Origin: Halobacteriales archaeon SW_6_65_15
GTDB lineage: Archaea; Halobacteriota; Halobacteria; Halobacteriales; Haladaptataceae
DNA length: 43,145 bases
Assembly: GCA_003023465.1 (NCBI GenBank)
Contig: PXSM01000083.1
Location: 13,051 to 56,195, forward strand
Direction of reading: 5' to 3'
Under the pieces are notes generated by a model. The model was given only the letters and a program-made list of their open reading frames with translations. It was not told where the DNA came from and ran no database searches. Each line of letters opens with the position of its first letter. The first letter of the stretch is position 1. Below, piece by piece: positions 1 through 8,699 of this stretch. The translations under genes and the position numbers were made by a program.

Positions 1-1
1 C

Positions 2-1247
2 GTCGCCGCCGCCGTGGGCGTCTCGGCGGTGGCGTTCTCGGTGCTGTTCGTGGACCGCGCCAACCAGCGGGTGTTCTATCACGTCCTCTTCCACTGCCTC
101 CTGTTGGGAGTGACGGGGTCGTTCCTCACGGGCGACCTGTTCAACCTGTTCGTCTGGTTCGAGGTGATGCTGATGGCCAGTTACGTGTTCGTGGCGTTCT
201 ACGGCGGCCCGCAACACACCGCGGCGGGTTTTCGCTACCTCGTCATCAACGTGGTCGGGAGCGCCCTGCTCTTGCTGGCGGTCGGCGGCCTGTACGCGGT
301 CGTCGGAACGCTCAACATGGCCGACGCGTCCCGGCGGCTGGCCGACCCCGCCGCGTACGGCATCGACCCCGCGCCGGTCGTGGGCCTCGGGGCGCTGATG
401 TTCGTGACGTTCGCACTCAAGGCCGGGCTGGTGCCGTTCCAGTTCTGGGTGCCGGGTGCGTACCGCGCGGCCCCGCTTCCCGTCGCGGCGATGCTCGCGG
501 GCGTGACCAAGAAGGTCGGGATGTACGCGATGATACGGGTGTACTTCACCGTGTTCGGCGGCGCGACCGTCGAGCCGACCGTGCCCGGAATCGCGGGCGA
601 GTCGGCACTCGCGTTCTTCGCGCCCATCCTGTTCGCGATGGGGGTCGCCAGCATCATCGTCGGAGGGTACGGCGCTATCGGTCGCGACACCATCGAAGGG
701 ATTCTGGCGTACTCCAGCATCGGACAGGTCGGCTTCATCGCCGTCCCCGTCGGCATCGCGGCGGCGGCCCAGTCGCAGGACCTCGCCCGACTGGGAATCG
801 CCGCCGCGCTCGTGTACGCGCTCCACCACGCGCTCGCGAAGGCGCTGCTCTTCCTCTCGGCGGCCGCGATCCGGTCCGGAACCGGGACCAACCGACTGGC
901 GAATCTCGGCGGGCTGGGCGGTCGAGCGCCCATTCTCGCGGGATCGTTCTTCGTCGGGAGCCTGTCGCTGGTGGGAATCCCGCCGTTGACCGGCTTCTTC
1001 GGGAAGCTCCTCGTGTTCGTCGCCGGTGTGGACCCGGAGCTTCTGGGGGAGTCGGACGCCAGCCGTCGAAGACGCGACCGTCGATTCGGCGCAGGTCGCC
1101 GTCCTCGCGACACTCGCCATCGCCATCGTCGTCCTCGGGATCGGATTCGAGCCCGTCGTCCAGTTCGCGGACATGGCCGCGGACGCCGCGCTGGACCGCG
1201 AGGCGTACGTCGAGTTGGTCCTACCGGAAGGGGGTGAGGGGACGTGA
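2..1247 (+). pseudogene. mnhD: mnhD, Na+/H+ antiporter subunit D, 5'-partial and broken by internal deletion/frameshift
   Basis: Membrane subunit D of the multisubunit Mrp/Mnh cation/proton antiporter, a relative of the proton-pumping NuoL/M/N subunits. The window opens inside the gene; the frame is open from base 2 and shows many hydrophobic helices, with TGDLFNLFVWFE and ALKAGLVPFQFWVPGAY typical of the proton-pumping membrane family. After GFFGKLLVFVAGV, near base 1025, the frame changes into arginine-rich nonsense, while the +1 frame (from about 1026) carries the expected end: WTRSFWG followed by a hydrophobic helix, stopping at 1245-1247. About 30 residues that normally separate these motifs are missing, so this looks like a frame-changing deletion, not a one-base slip. 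The gene is followed by mnhE, F and G in the same direction. Identification is firm. Whether the break is real or an assembly fault is open. Confidence 0.85.
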
Positions 1248-1296
1248 CGGATCGAGTGGGCGGTGCGCCACGCACCCCATCGGGAGGTGAGAACCC

Positions 1297-2085
1297 GTGA
1301 CGCGACGTTGGGTGGTCGCCGGAGTGCTGTTCGGCGCGCTGTGGGTGTTCGTCCGCGGCGTCGAACTCACCCTCGACGCCGTGGTCGGGCAGTTCCTGCT
1401 GGGGGTCGTGGTGGGGATGCCCGTCGCCTTCCTCTTCCGGCGGCTGTACGAGGAGGGGATCGACCTCGGCGAAACCCTGAGTTCGGTCCCGTACGCCGTG
1501 CTGTACGTCCTCGTGTTCCTTCGGGAGGTGGTCGTCGCCAACCTCGACGTCGCCTACCGGGTCCTCGCGCCGTGGACGCCCATCGAGCCGCAGGTCATCT
1601 TCGTCCCGTTGCGCGTCGAGACCGACCTCGGGGTGACGACCATCGCCAACAGCATCACCATCACGCCGGGGACGCTGACGCTCGACCACGACCCCGAGGA
1701 GAACGCCCTCTACGTCCACGTCATCGACGGCCGAAACCCGCAGGCCATCGTCGAACCGATCCGGACGTGGGAGGACTACGCGCTGATGATGTTCGACGAA
1801 CCCCGGTCGCCCGACGACCCCGCGCCGGAGATCGCCGTCCACCCCGAGGACCGCAATCCGCCGCCACCGGCCGACCACCAGTTCGACCGCGAGGGCGAGG
1901 CCGAGCAGGTACAGGACGACAGGACGAAACCGGGCAGAACGGAGCCAGACGAGAGGACGAACCGAAACGAACCGACGGACCGCGACGAGGAAGCGAACCT
2001 CGACAACAGAACGGACCGCGACGACGGGACGAACCGCGACGACCGGCCGAACCGCAAGGACGGAGGTGAGGACGATGGCCGCTGA
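1297..2085 (+). CDS. mnhE: MnhE, Na+/H+ antiporter subunit E
   Basis: Small membrane subunit of the Mnh/Mrp antiporter, 262 aa. The first ~55 residues hold two hydrophobic helices, followed by a third segment around YAVLYVLVFLREVVVANLDVAYRVL, then the soluble domain with the family-typical TTIANSITITPGTLT and the YVHVIDG strand. The GTG at 1297 is chosen because GGGAGGTGAG lies just upstream at 1282-1291. The last ~60 residues are unusual: a charged, low-complexity tail built from D/E/R/N/T units, apparently from slippage of short GC-rich repeats. The tail makes the protein longer than I would expect for the family. The end overlaps mnhF by 11 bases, so translation is probably coupled. Confidence 0.93.
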   Translation: MTRRWVVAGVLFGALWVFVRGVELTLDAVVGQFLLGVVVGMPVAFLFRRLYEEGIDLGETLSSVPYAVLYVLVFLREVVVANLDVAYRVLAPWTPIEPQVIFVPLRVETDLGVTTIANSITITPGTLTLDHDPEENALYVHVIDGRNPQAIVEPIRTWEDYALMMFDEPRSPDDPAPEIAVHPEDRNPPPPADHQFDREGEAEQVQDDRTKPGRTEPDERTNRNEPTDRDEEANLDNRTDRDDGTNRDDRPNRKDGGEDDGR

Positions 2086-2371
2086 AGCCGACCTCGTGAC
2101 CACGGCCGCCGACGCGGGTCTCGTGCTCGTGGCCGCCCTCTGCATCCTCTGTAGCTATCGGGTGATCCGCGGTCCGACCGTGCCCGACCGGGTGGTCGGA
2201 CTGGACGCCATCGCCACGAACGTGGTCGCCATTGCGGTGCTGTTCGCGCTGAAGACCGGCCGGGGGCTGTTCGTGACCGTCAGCCTCGTGCTGGCGATCA
2301 TCGGCTTCCTCTCGACGGTGGTCGTGGCGAAGTTCGTCACCGAGGGCGACATCATCGAACGACGGGAGTGA
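2075..2371 (+). CDS. mnhF: MnhF, Na+/H+ antiporter subunit F
   Basis: Small three-helix membrane subunit of the Mnh/Mrp antiporter, about 98 aa. The core YRVIRGPTVPDRVVGLDAIA is the signature of MnhF/PhaF, followed by hydrophobic helices and a short charged C-terminus. The ORF track begins at a GTG at 2066, but the ATG at 2075 is preferred since GGAGGTGAG (2062-2070) sits just in front of it. The start lies inside the end of mnhE. The next downstream element is a 19-residue mini-ORF and then mnhG. Confidence 0.93.
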   Translation: MAAEADLVTTAADAGLVLVAALCILCSYRVIRGPTVPDRVVGLDAIATNVVAIAVLFALKTGRGLFVTVSLVLAIIGFLSTVVVAKFVTEGDIIERRE

Positions 2372-2373
2372 CC

Positions 2374-2433
2374 ATGTACGGAATCTCGAACCCCACCGAC
2401 CGACGAGCGCTCGAACGCGGAGGTGCCGACTGA
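2374..2433 (+). CDS. 19-aa mini-ORF between mnhF and mnhG
   Basis: The 64-base gap between mnhF and mnhG holds one short frame, MYGISNPTDRRALERGGAD, starting two bases after the mnhF stop and ending two bases before the mnhG ATG. The GCGGAGGTG inside it would be the ribosome site for mnhG. It may be only a spacer that keeps ribosomes moving (translational coupling) or a remnant of sequence once part of a neighbour. No family is recognised. Confidence 0.3.
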   Translation: MYGISNPTDRRALERGGAD

Positions 2434-2435
2434 CG

Positions 2436-2831
2436 ATGGTCGCACTGCGCTCGGCGCTCGTCGTCGCACTGATCGCCGTCGGGTCGTTCTTCCTGACGGT
2501 CGGGACCATCGGCTTGCTTCGGTTCCCCAACGTGTACAACCGGATGCACGCCACCAGCAAGCCGACGACGCTCGGGACCGCCGCCATCTTCCTCGCCGGG
2601 TTCGTCCACTTCGGGCCGGGCGGCGCTGGCCTGCCGTCGCTCGTCGGCATCCTGTTCCTCTTCCTGACGGTGCCGACCGGCGCGCACATGATCTCCCGAT
2701 CCGCCCAGCGCATCGGCGTCCCCTTCCTCGGAGGCGTCACGTGGCCGGGGAGGGAGGAGGACGAGCAGGCGAGGCCCGAGGACCGCCGAGACCGCGCCGA
2801 CGAGGAGTTAGCTCGCTCCGAAGACGAGTAA
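2436..2831 (+). CDS. mnhG: MnhG, Na+/H+ antiporter subunit G
   Basis: Last membrane subunit of the antiporter, 131 aa. It has an N-terminal hydrophobic helix, the family pattern TIGLLRFPNVYNRMHATSKP, and a second and third hydrophobic segment (TLGTAAIFLAGFVHFG; LVGILFLFLTVPTGAHMISRSA). The C-terminal ~40 residues are a charged tail rich in E, D and R. The start ATG follows GGAGGTG at a normal distance. The 3' end is overlapped by the convergent D-2-hydroxyacid dehydrogenase frame by 95 bases, unusual for two conserved genes and probably due to loss of DNA at the junction. Confidence 0.93.
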   Translation: MVALRSALVVALIAVGSFFLTVGTIGLLRFPNVYNRMHATSKPTTLGTAAIFLAGFVHFGPGGAGLPSLVGILFLFLTVPTGAHMISRSAQRIGVPFLGGVTWPGREEDEQARPEDRRDRADEELARSEDE

Positions 2832-3777
2832 CCGTCACCGGGTTCATGTCGGCCAGCCGCGAGTAATATTCCGGCGTGTGACCCGAGCAGTGGGGCGTTA
2901 TCAGGCAGTTCTCGAAGTTCCAGAGGACGTGGTCCTCGGGCAGCGGCTCGGGGTCAGTGACGTCGAGAGCAGCGCCCCGGACGTGGTTGCGCTGGAGTGC
3001 GGCGACCAGCGCGTCGGTCTCGACGACGGGGCCACGGGCGACGTTGACGAGGACGGCCTCCGGCGACAGGGTGGTCAACTCCTCGCGGCCGATCAGCCCG
3101 CGGGTCGTCTCGGTCAGCGGGCAGGCCAGCACGAGGTAGTCCGTCCGCGCGAGGGCGGCGTCGAACCCGTCCGAGTCGAAGCCGACCACCTCGTCGGTCG
3201 GACCGCCCTTCTCGGGGGTGTAGCGCACGCCGACGGTCTCGACGCCGAACCCCTGCAGGCGCTCGACCACCGACTGTCCGATGGCCCCGAGTCCGACGAC
3301 CGTGACGGTGCTGCCCTGCAACTCGTGAGCCCGGAAGTGCCGCCACTCGCGGTTCTGCTGGCGTCGCCATCCCTCGTGGAGCCGCCGGGCGAACACCAGC
3401 AGGTTCCCGACGACGTGCTCGCCGATGTTCGGCCCGTGAACTCCGGAGGCGTTCGTGACGGCCACGCCCCGCTCTTCGAGAGCGTCCATCGGCAGGTGAC
3501 CGGTCCCGGCGTACGCGCAGGCGAACAGTTCCAGTTCCTCGGCGTGGTCCAGCAGGTCCTCGTCGATCTCCATTCCCGTGACGACGGGGGCGCTGGCCAC
3601 CAGTTCGCGCTCTTCGGACGGGGTGGCGGCGTGGCGCACGTCCCGGTCGGGCAGGCGCTCACGGAGTTCGTCGGCGTACTCCGAAATGGGCATGCCGTGG
3701 GTGCCCTTCCGCAGGACGACCACGTCGGGGGCGTCCGAATCCGACGGCTCCGCGTCTGTTCGAGTCGAATCTGTCAT
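2737..3777 (-). CDS. D-2-hydroxyacid dehydrogenase (NAD), C-terminus replaced by read-through
   Basis: NAD(P)-dependent 2-hydroxyacid dehydrogenase of the SerA/phosphoglycerate dehydrogenase superfamily. The Rossmann motif VVGLGAIGQSV, the arginine segment VNVARGPVVETDAL and the catalytic-histidine region LITPHCSGHTPEYYSRLAD are present in order. The normal protein would run on for roughly 30-40 residues after YSRLAD to rebuild the catalytic-domain helix. Here the frame turns into the antisense of mnhG (arginine/proline-rich) and stops at 2737. The native tail therefore seems to have been lost at the junction near 2850. The ATG at 3777 is preferred over the one at 3795 because the sequence between is weakly coding. 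Substrate unknown. Confidence 0.8.
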   Translation of the reverse strand: MTDSTRTDAEPSDSDAPDVVVLRKGTHGMPISEYADELRERLPDRDVRHAATPSEERELVASAPVVTGMEIDEDLLDHAEELELFACAYAGTGHLPMDALEERGVAVTNASGVHGPNIGEHVVGNLLVFARRLHEGWRRQQNREWRHFRAHELQGSTVTVVGLGAIGQSVVERLQGFGVETVGVRYTPEKGGPTDEVVGFDSDGFDAALARTDYLVLACPLTETTRGLIGREELTTLSPEAVLVNVARGPVVETDALVAALQRNHVRGAALDVTDPEPLPEDHVLWNFENCLITPHCSGHTPEYYSRLADMNPVTVTRLRSELTPRRRGLGGPRASPARPPPSPAT

Positions 3778-3869
3778 GTGCGAGGCGTTCGGCACCCGGG
3801 GTTAAATCGTCACCTGAAACGGCGAACTGGGTGGGCCACGGTCGGCGGTACCGAGGGCGACCCCGTTAG

Positions 3870-3935
3870 AAGTGCTTATATATTACCAAAACATAGAAAC
3901 ATATTTTTAAAGAAATTTTCATATGTTCTAGAAGC
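3870..3935. promoter_or_regulatory. AT-rich divergent promoter region with imperfect palindrome
   Basis: Between the dehydrogenase (minus) and the yjbQ-family gene (plus) lies a sharply AT-rich stretch. It contains TATATATTA-like boxes and the inverted repeat AACATAT (3898-3904) / ATATGTT (3921-3927) with a 16-base spacer. This would suit a TATA element plus operator for the plus-strand gene starting at 3969. No regulator can be named. Confidence 0.4.
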
Positions 3936-3968
3936 ACCTTTACGCCGACGAGAGTCCCACCTTCCGCC

Positions 3969-4355
3969 ATGTTCCGAGTCCAGACCGACGCCCGGACCGC
4001 GGTCCTCGACGTGACCGACCGCGTTGCCGGGGAAGTCCCCGACGGGGTCGAATCGGGTCTCTGTACCGTCTTCGTCCCGCACACGACCGCCGGGGTAACT
4101 CTTCAGGAGGCGGAATCCGGACTGCTCGCCGACATCGAGCAATTCGTGGAAACTTTCGCCCCGAGCGACGGCGACTACCGCCACGACCGCATCGACGACA
4201 ACGCCGACGCCCACCTTCGCGCCGCGGTGCTGGGCGAGAGCGTGAGCATCCCGATTCGGGCCGGAAAACTCGCACTCGGGACGTGGCAGTCGGTGCTGTT
4301 CGTGGAGTGCGACGGTCCGCGGACGCGGCAGGTGGAGGTGGTGGTTACGGAGTAG
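3969..4355 (+). CDS. YjbQ/UPF0047 family protein
   Basis: A 128-aa protein of the YjbQ (UPF0047) family, a compact fold with a metal site; some members have weak thiamine-phosphate synthase activity, and the cellular role is unsettled. The family signatures are clear: FVPHTTAGVTLQE near residue 37, HDRIDDNADAHLRAAVLG in the middle, and GTWQSVLFVECDGPR near the C-terminus. Length is close to the family norm. It stands alone behind its own AT-rich promoter and is followed by the tRNA-Glu gene on the other strand. Confidence 0.93.
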   Translation: MFRVQTDARTAVLDVTDRVAGEVPDGVESGLCTVFVPHTTAGVTLQEAESGLLADIEQFVETFAPSDGDYRHDRIDDNADAHLRAAVLGESVSIPIRAGKLALGTWQSVLFVECDGPRTRQVEVVVTE

Positions 4356-4415
4356 AGGAACAGCGATCCGAATTGAAGAGTCGTAACTAACGGAGAGATT
4401 ATTTCTTCAAAATGA

Positions 4416-4490
4416 TGCTCCGTCTGGGATTTGAACCCAGGTCACAGGCTCGAAAGGCCCGAATGATTGGCCGGACTACACCAACGGAGC
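4416..4490 (-). tRNA. tRNA-Glu (UUC)
   Basis: The minus strand folds into a complete cloverleaf. The acceptor arm is GCTCCGT / ACGGAGC with discriminator A. The anticodon stem CGGGC/GCCTG encloses the loop CTTTCGA, giving anticodon TTC (Glu). The T-arm contains GGTTCAAAT. CCA is not encoded. A short T run follows the 3' end. The HNH endonuclease gene lies upstream on the same strand. Confidence 0.95.
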
Positions 4491-4611
4491 GTTCACTTTC
4501 CGTCCGGGCGTGCTTCCGGACGTATTCGGACCGATGGCCCGCACGCTTATAAACTCCACTAAATCGCTCTGTCGTCGTGCCGGAAACCCCCATACGAGAG
4601 GCAGTGATAAC

Positions 4612-5298
4612 CTATCCTCTCGCTTCGAAGAGCAGTTCTATCGGTGCGTCGAACTCGATCGATCCGTGGTCGGCTTTCCCGTGGCATCGCTTGCAGAGGA
4701 GAACCAGGTTCTCCTCTTCGTGGGCGTCCTCGACCGAGAGGTCCGGCGTCTGTCGGAAAATCCGCACCGGTACGATGTGGTGAACCTCCAGTCGGTGCTC
4801 CGATCCGTCGTGGCCGCAGTGCTGGCATACCTCGTCGCGTTCCTCGATCCGCTCTCGGACGACCGACCAACCGGAACCGTACCTGTGACTGTATCCGCCC
4901 CGCCAGTTCGGATTCTGTTCGCCCGCGGTCGATTCGCTCATCTTTCGACGCGTCTCTTCCGGCCGGGTGAATCCTTCGAGGGACTCCGAAATTTTCTCGC
5001 GGACTTCCTCGGGTATCTCGTTGTCCTCGTGAGACTGGGACATCCGCCGACGAGTCTCCTCCGAAAACGCCCGCCCTTCCAACGACTCCGAGATTTTCCG
5101 TTTCTCCTCCTCGGTGCGCTCTCGACCGTACATCGGATGATTTTCGCCACTCAGGTCCCGCGTCGGAATATCGAAGCGTTTCATTGATTTCCGAATCGTC
5201 GTCGGCGAGACGCCACACTCCTCAGCGATATCCTTCTGGGTGAGGCCTTCGTCCCAGTACTTGATCTCCAGCCAGTGGCCGTTCCGGTACCGTTTCAT
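4612..5298 (-). CDS. HNH endonuclease with NUMOD3-like repeats (homing-type)
   Basis: A 228-aa DNA endonuclease of the free-standing homing type. In order: an N-terminal helix-turn-helix (LTQKDIAEECGVSPTTIRKSM, residues ~19-40); about three copies of a NUMOD3-like DNA-binding motif (EETRRKMSES type, residues ~50-125); and a C-terminal HNH nuclease with CQHCG, LEVHHIVPV, NLVLLCKRCH (residues ~155-210) forming the zinc-held beta-beta-alpha-metal site. The protein is lysine-richer and less acidic than its neighbours, which suits a mobile gene. It sits about 120 bases upstream of tRNA-Glu on the same strand. No intron or intein surrounds it, so it would act as a stand-alone homing or genome-defence nuclease. 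Family assignment is strong; target unknown. Confidence 0.9.
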   Translation of the reverse strand: MKRYRNGHWLEIKYWDEGLTQKDIAEECGVSPTTIRKSMKRFDIPTRDLSGENHPMYGRERTEEEKRKISESLEGRAFSEETRRRMSQSHEDNEIPEEVREKISESLEGFTRPEETRRKMSESTAGEQNPNWRGGYSHRYGSGWSVVRERIEERDEVCQHCGHDGSEHRLEVHHIVPVRIFRQTPDLSVEDAHEEENLVLLCKRCHGKADHGSIEFDAPIELLFEARG

Positions 5299-5437
5299 CG
5301 ATAGTCACGTTCGACTACACCGTTCTTAAATTCTCGGATTAAATAGCGGAATTACCACGATTAGCCGCCGACAACGGATGGAAAACGAGTCCGTTTCCTT
5401 CGGTCACTTCCCCTCGAACGCCGGCCCACTTCCGTCC

Positions 5438-7438
5438 TTACTTCCCTTCGAATTCCGGCTCACCGTCTCCCATGAACGCCGTGATGCCCTCCATCAGATC
5501 GTCGGTGTTCATGAGGTGGCCGAACGCCTGCGACTCGACTTCCAGTCCGGCGTCGGTGTCGTCGCGCCCGGCCAGCATCGCGCGCTTGGTGTACTTCTGG
5601 GCGATGGGCGGGCCGGCGGCGAGGTCGGCCGCGAGCCCGAAGGCGCGGTCATCGAACTCCGAGACCTCGACGACCTCGTTGACGAAGCCGTACTCTTCCA
5701 TCGTCTCGGCCTCGAAGCGGTCGGCGGTGAAGATGATCTCCTTTGCTCGCCCCTCGCCGACGATGTGCTTGAGTCGCTGGGTGCCGCCCCAACCGGGCAG
5801 GAGCCCGAGATTGTGTTCGGGCTGGCCGAACTCCGAGCGCTCGCTGGCGACCCGCATGTCGGCGCAGGTCGCCATCTCCATGCCGCCGCCGAGGCAGTAG
5901 CCGTCGATGCCCGCGACGACCGGCATCGGGCAGGCTTCGAGTTTGCCGAACGTCTCCTGGCCCTTCTTCGACAGTTCGACCGCGGTGAGGGGGTCGCCCC
6001 CGCCCGCGGCCATGCTCTGCACGTCCGCGCCCGCGGAGAAGGCCTTGTCGCCCTCGCCGACGAGCAAGAGCGCGCGCACCTCGTCGTCCGCCGCGAGAGC
6101 TTCGACGGCGTCGGCGAGTTCGTCCAGCAGGTCCTCGCTGACGGTGTTCATCCGGTGGGGTCGGTCGAGGACCACCTTGCCGACCATCTCGCCGGGCTTC
6201 TCGACGCGGATGGCGTCGTAGTCGTAGGTTTCCGCCTCGCCGTCACTCCCGGCTCCACCCGCCCCTTCGCCGCCGTAGAAACCGCCTTCCTCGGCGGTCT
6301 CGCGGAGGTAGTCGGTGGCCTCGTAGCGGGCCGCACCGGTCTTCTCGTGGAGGTCGTCGAGCGTAGCGACCAGTGCATCGAGCCCGAGGTCGTCGGCCAT
6401 CTCCGCCGGACCTTCGGGGAAGCCGCCGCCCAACATCATGGCCTCGTCGATGGTGTCGGCGTCGGCCACGTCGTTTTCGATCAGTTTGGCGACCTCGTTG
6501 GCCATCACCGCCTGCAGGCGACGAACGGCGTCCTCGCTCCCGGCGTCGGTAGGAATCTCTGCACCGCCGTCCTCGTAGTCGTAGAAGCCCTCGCCCGTCT
6601 TCTTGCCAAGCTTCTCTTCTTCGACCTTCTCGACGATGAGCGGACAGGGCTCGTAGGCGTCGCCCAGCACGTCGTCCATGTAGTCGAGGACGTGGTACCC
6701 CACGTCGATGCCGACCTGATCCGTGAGTTCGAAGCTCCCCATCGGCAACCCCATGTCGAACTTGGTCGAGCTATCGACCTCCTCGACGGTGTAGTCGCCC
6801 GACTCGACCATCCACGCCGCCTCGTTCATCAGGGGCACGACCACGCGATTGAAGATGAAACCGGGACTGTCCTTCCGGACGCGAACGGGCGTCTTCCCCA
6901 TCTCCTCGGCGAGGTCTTCGGTCAGGTCGAGGGTCTCGTCGTCGGTGTGCGCGCCGGAGATGACCTCCACGAGCTGCATCCGGACCGGCGGGTTGAAAAA
7001 GTGCATCCCGCAGAACTTCTCGGGGCGCTCGGTGACCTCCGAGAGTTCCGTGATGGAGAGGCTGGACGTGTTCGTGGCGAAAACGGCCCGGTCGGGCGCG
7101 TACTCCTCCAGTTCCGAGTACACGTCCTTCTTGATCTCCATCTTCTCGGGCACCGCCTCGATGACGAAGTCGGCGTCCGAGACGGCTTCTTCGAAGTCCA
7201 CGAGGGGCGTCACTCAGTCGAGAGCCGCGTCGGCCTCCTCGTCGGTGATCTGGTCTTTTTCGGCCAGCTTCCCGAGACTCCACTCGATCTGGTCGTAACC
7301 GTCTTGGACGAACTCCTCCTTTATGTCGCGCAGGTTCACGTCGAACCCGGCGAGGGCCGCGACCTCCGCGATGCCGTGGCCCATGTTCCCCGCACCGAGA
7401 ACCGCGACGGTGTTGATATCGTCTACGTCCATACCCAT
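5438..7438 (-). pseudogene. 3-hydroxyacyl-CoA dehydrogenase / enoyl-CoA hydratase fusion with in-frame TGA
   Basis: Fatty-acid beta-oxidation bifunctional enzyme. The N-terminal NAD-binding half begins [21 protein letters not shown] and continues with FATNTSSLSITEL, GMHFFNPPVRMQLVEVI and a C-terminal dehydrogenase domain. The second half (from about residue 390) is a crotonase with AFSAGADVQSM and GYCLGGGMEMATCADMR forming the oxyanion hole. The frame is continuous except for one TGA at 7214-7216, immediately followed by GTG, which splits the track into 82 and 591 aa. A one-base change CGA to TGA (Arg) explains it. TGA-GTG could permit re-initiation, but the second part lacks the nucleotide-binding glycines. 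Start ATG 7438 or 7432, behind GGTGAGG. Divergent from the acyl-CoA dehydrogenase. Confidence 0.88.
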
Positions 7439-7547
7439 AGCCTCACCTGCTGGGCGTTTCAACGTTTCCCTATCCGAGATTAGAAACTCTCTGCAAGTTT
7501 ACTCACGGTTACGAAACGATTTACGCACGGGTGTGCAAACGTCGCTC

Positions 7548-8699
7548 ATGGACTTCGGACTGTCAGAGGAGCAGAAACAGATTCGCGACGAGGTGCGCCG
7601 GTTCGCCGAGAACGAGATCGAACCGGTAGCCAGCGAGTACGACGTCAACGAGGAGTATCCCCACGACATCATGGACAAAGCCGCCGAGATGGGGATGCTC
7701 GGTGCCCACATTCCCATGGAGTACGGCGGCGCGGGCTACAGCAACCTCGAATCCGCCATCGTCACCGAGGAACTGTTCGCAGTGGACCCCGGCATCGGCC
7801 TCTGCATCACTTCGGCTTCGTTCGGCGCGCACGCCATCATGGAATTCGGGACCGACGACCAGAAGGAGCGCTTCCTGACGCCCGTCGCGGAGGGCGAAGC
7901 CATCATGGGCGCGGCCATCTCCGAACCCGACACCGGCTCCGACGTGTCCAGCGTCTCGACCAGCGCGGAGAAGGACGGCGATGAATGGGTCATCAACGGG
8001 AACAAAATGTGGATCACGAACGGCTCTGTCGGCGACTACTTCGTCGTCCTCTGCCAGACCGACCCCGACACCGAGGGCCGGTACAACGGCTTCAGCCAGA
8101 TCGTGATCGAGTCCGACCGCGACGGGTTCGAGGCCGACAAGATCACGGGCAAACTCGGCATCCGCGCGAGCGACACCGCCGAACTCATCCTCGACGACGT
8201 GCGCGTCCCCGAGGAGAACCTGATCGGCACCCGCGGTATGGGCTTCCTCCAGCAGATGCAGTTCTTCGACGAGACCCGGACCGCGGTCGCCGCGCAGGGC
8301 GTCGGCATCGCCAAGGGTGCCTGCGAGGCCGCCCTCGATTACGCGCAGGAGCGCGAGCAGTTCGACCGCCCCATCTCGGAGTTCCAGGCCATCCAGCACA
8401 AGCTGGCGGACATGCACACCCGCACCGAGGCCGCGCGCAACCTGACGTACAAGGGCGCGTGGAACGTCGATCAGGGCGAGGACATCACCAAGCTCGCCAG
8501 CATGGCCAAGGAGTTCGCCTCCCGAGTCGCCGTGGACGTGGCCGACGAGGCGGTCCAGATCCACGGCGGTGCTGGCTACGTCAACGACTTCCCCGTCGAG
8601 CGGTTCTACCGCGACGCCAAGATCACCCAGATCTACGAGGGGACGACCGAGATACAGAAGAACGTCATCGCGCGAGAACTGCTCGGTAAGGGCTTCTAG
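7548..8699 (+). CDS. acyl-CoA dehydrogenase
   Basis: FAD-dependent acyl-CoA dehydrogenase, 383 aa, first step of beta-oxidation. It starts [20 protein letters not shown] and shows [15 protein letters not shown] and [13 protein letters not shown] (flavin/substrate contacts), [35 protein letters not shown] and the C-terminal [33 protein letters not shown], which carries the region of the catalytic glutamate. The ATG at 7548 gives the family-typical start and length; the longer ORF upstream is an artefact. It is divergent from the dehydrogenase/hydratase fusion, so the two probably form one lipid-degradation unit. Confidence 0.96.
   Translation: MDFGLSEEQKQIRDEVRRFAENEIEPVASEYDVNEEYPHDIMDKAAEMGMLGAHIPMEYGGAGYSNLESAIVTEELFAVDPGIGLCITSASFGAHAIMEFGTDDQKERFLTPVAEGEAIMGAAISEPDTGSDVSSVSTSAEKDGDEWVINGNKMWITNGSVGDYFVVLCQTDPDTEGRYNGFSQIVIESDRDGFEADKITGKLGIRASDTAELILDDVRVPEENLIGTRGMGFLQQMQFFDETRTAVAAQGVGIAKGACEAALDYAQEREQFDRPISEFQAIQHKLADMHTRTEAARNLTYKGAWNVDQGEDITKLASMAKEFASRVAVDVADEAVQIHGGAGYVNDFPVERFYRDAKITQIYEGTTEIQKNVIARELLGKGF

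Noticed and set aside
235-2145. 636-aa minus-strand ORF
   Set aside because: Arginine/proline-rich antisense of the mnh operon; GC-rich codons leave the opposite frame open.
5378-7483. 701-aa plus-strand ORF
   Set aside because: Antisense of the beta-oxidation fusion gene; no domain, His/Val/Leu-rich as in other shadows here.
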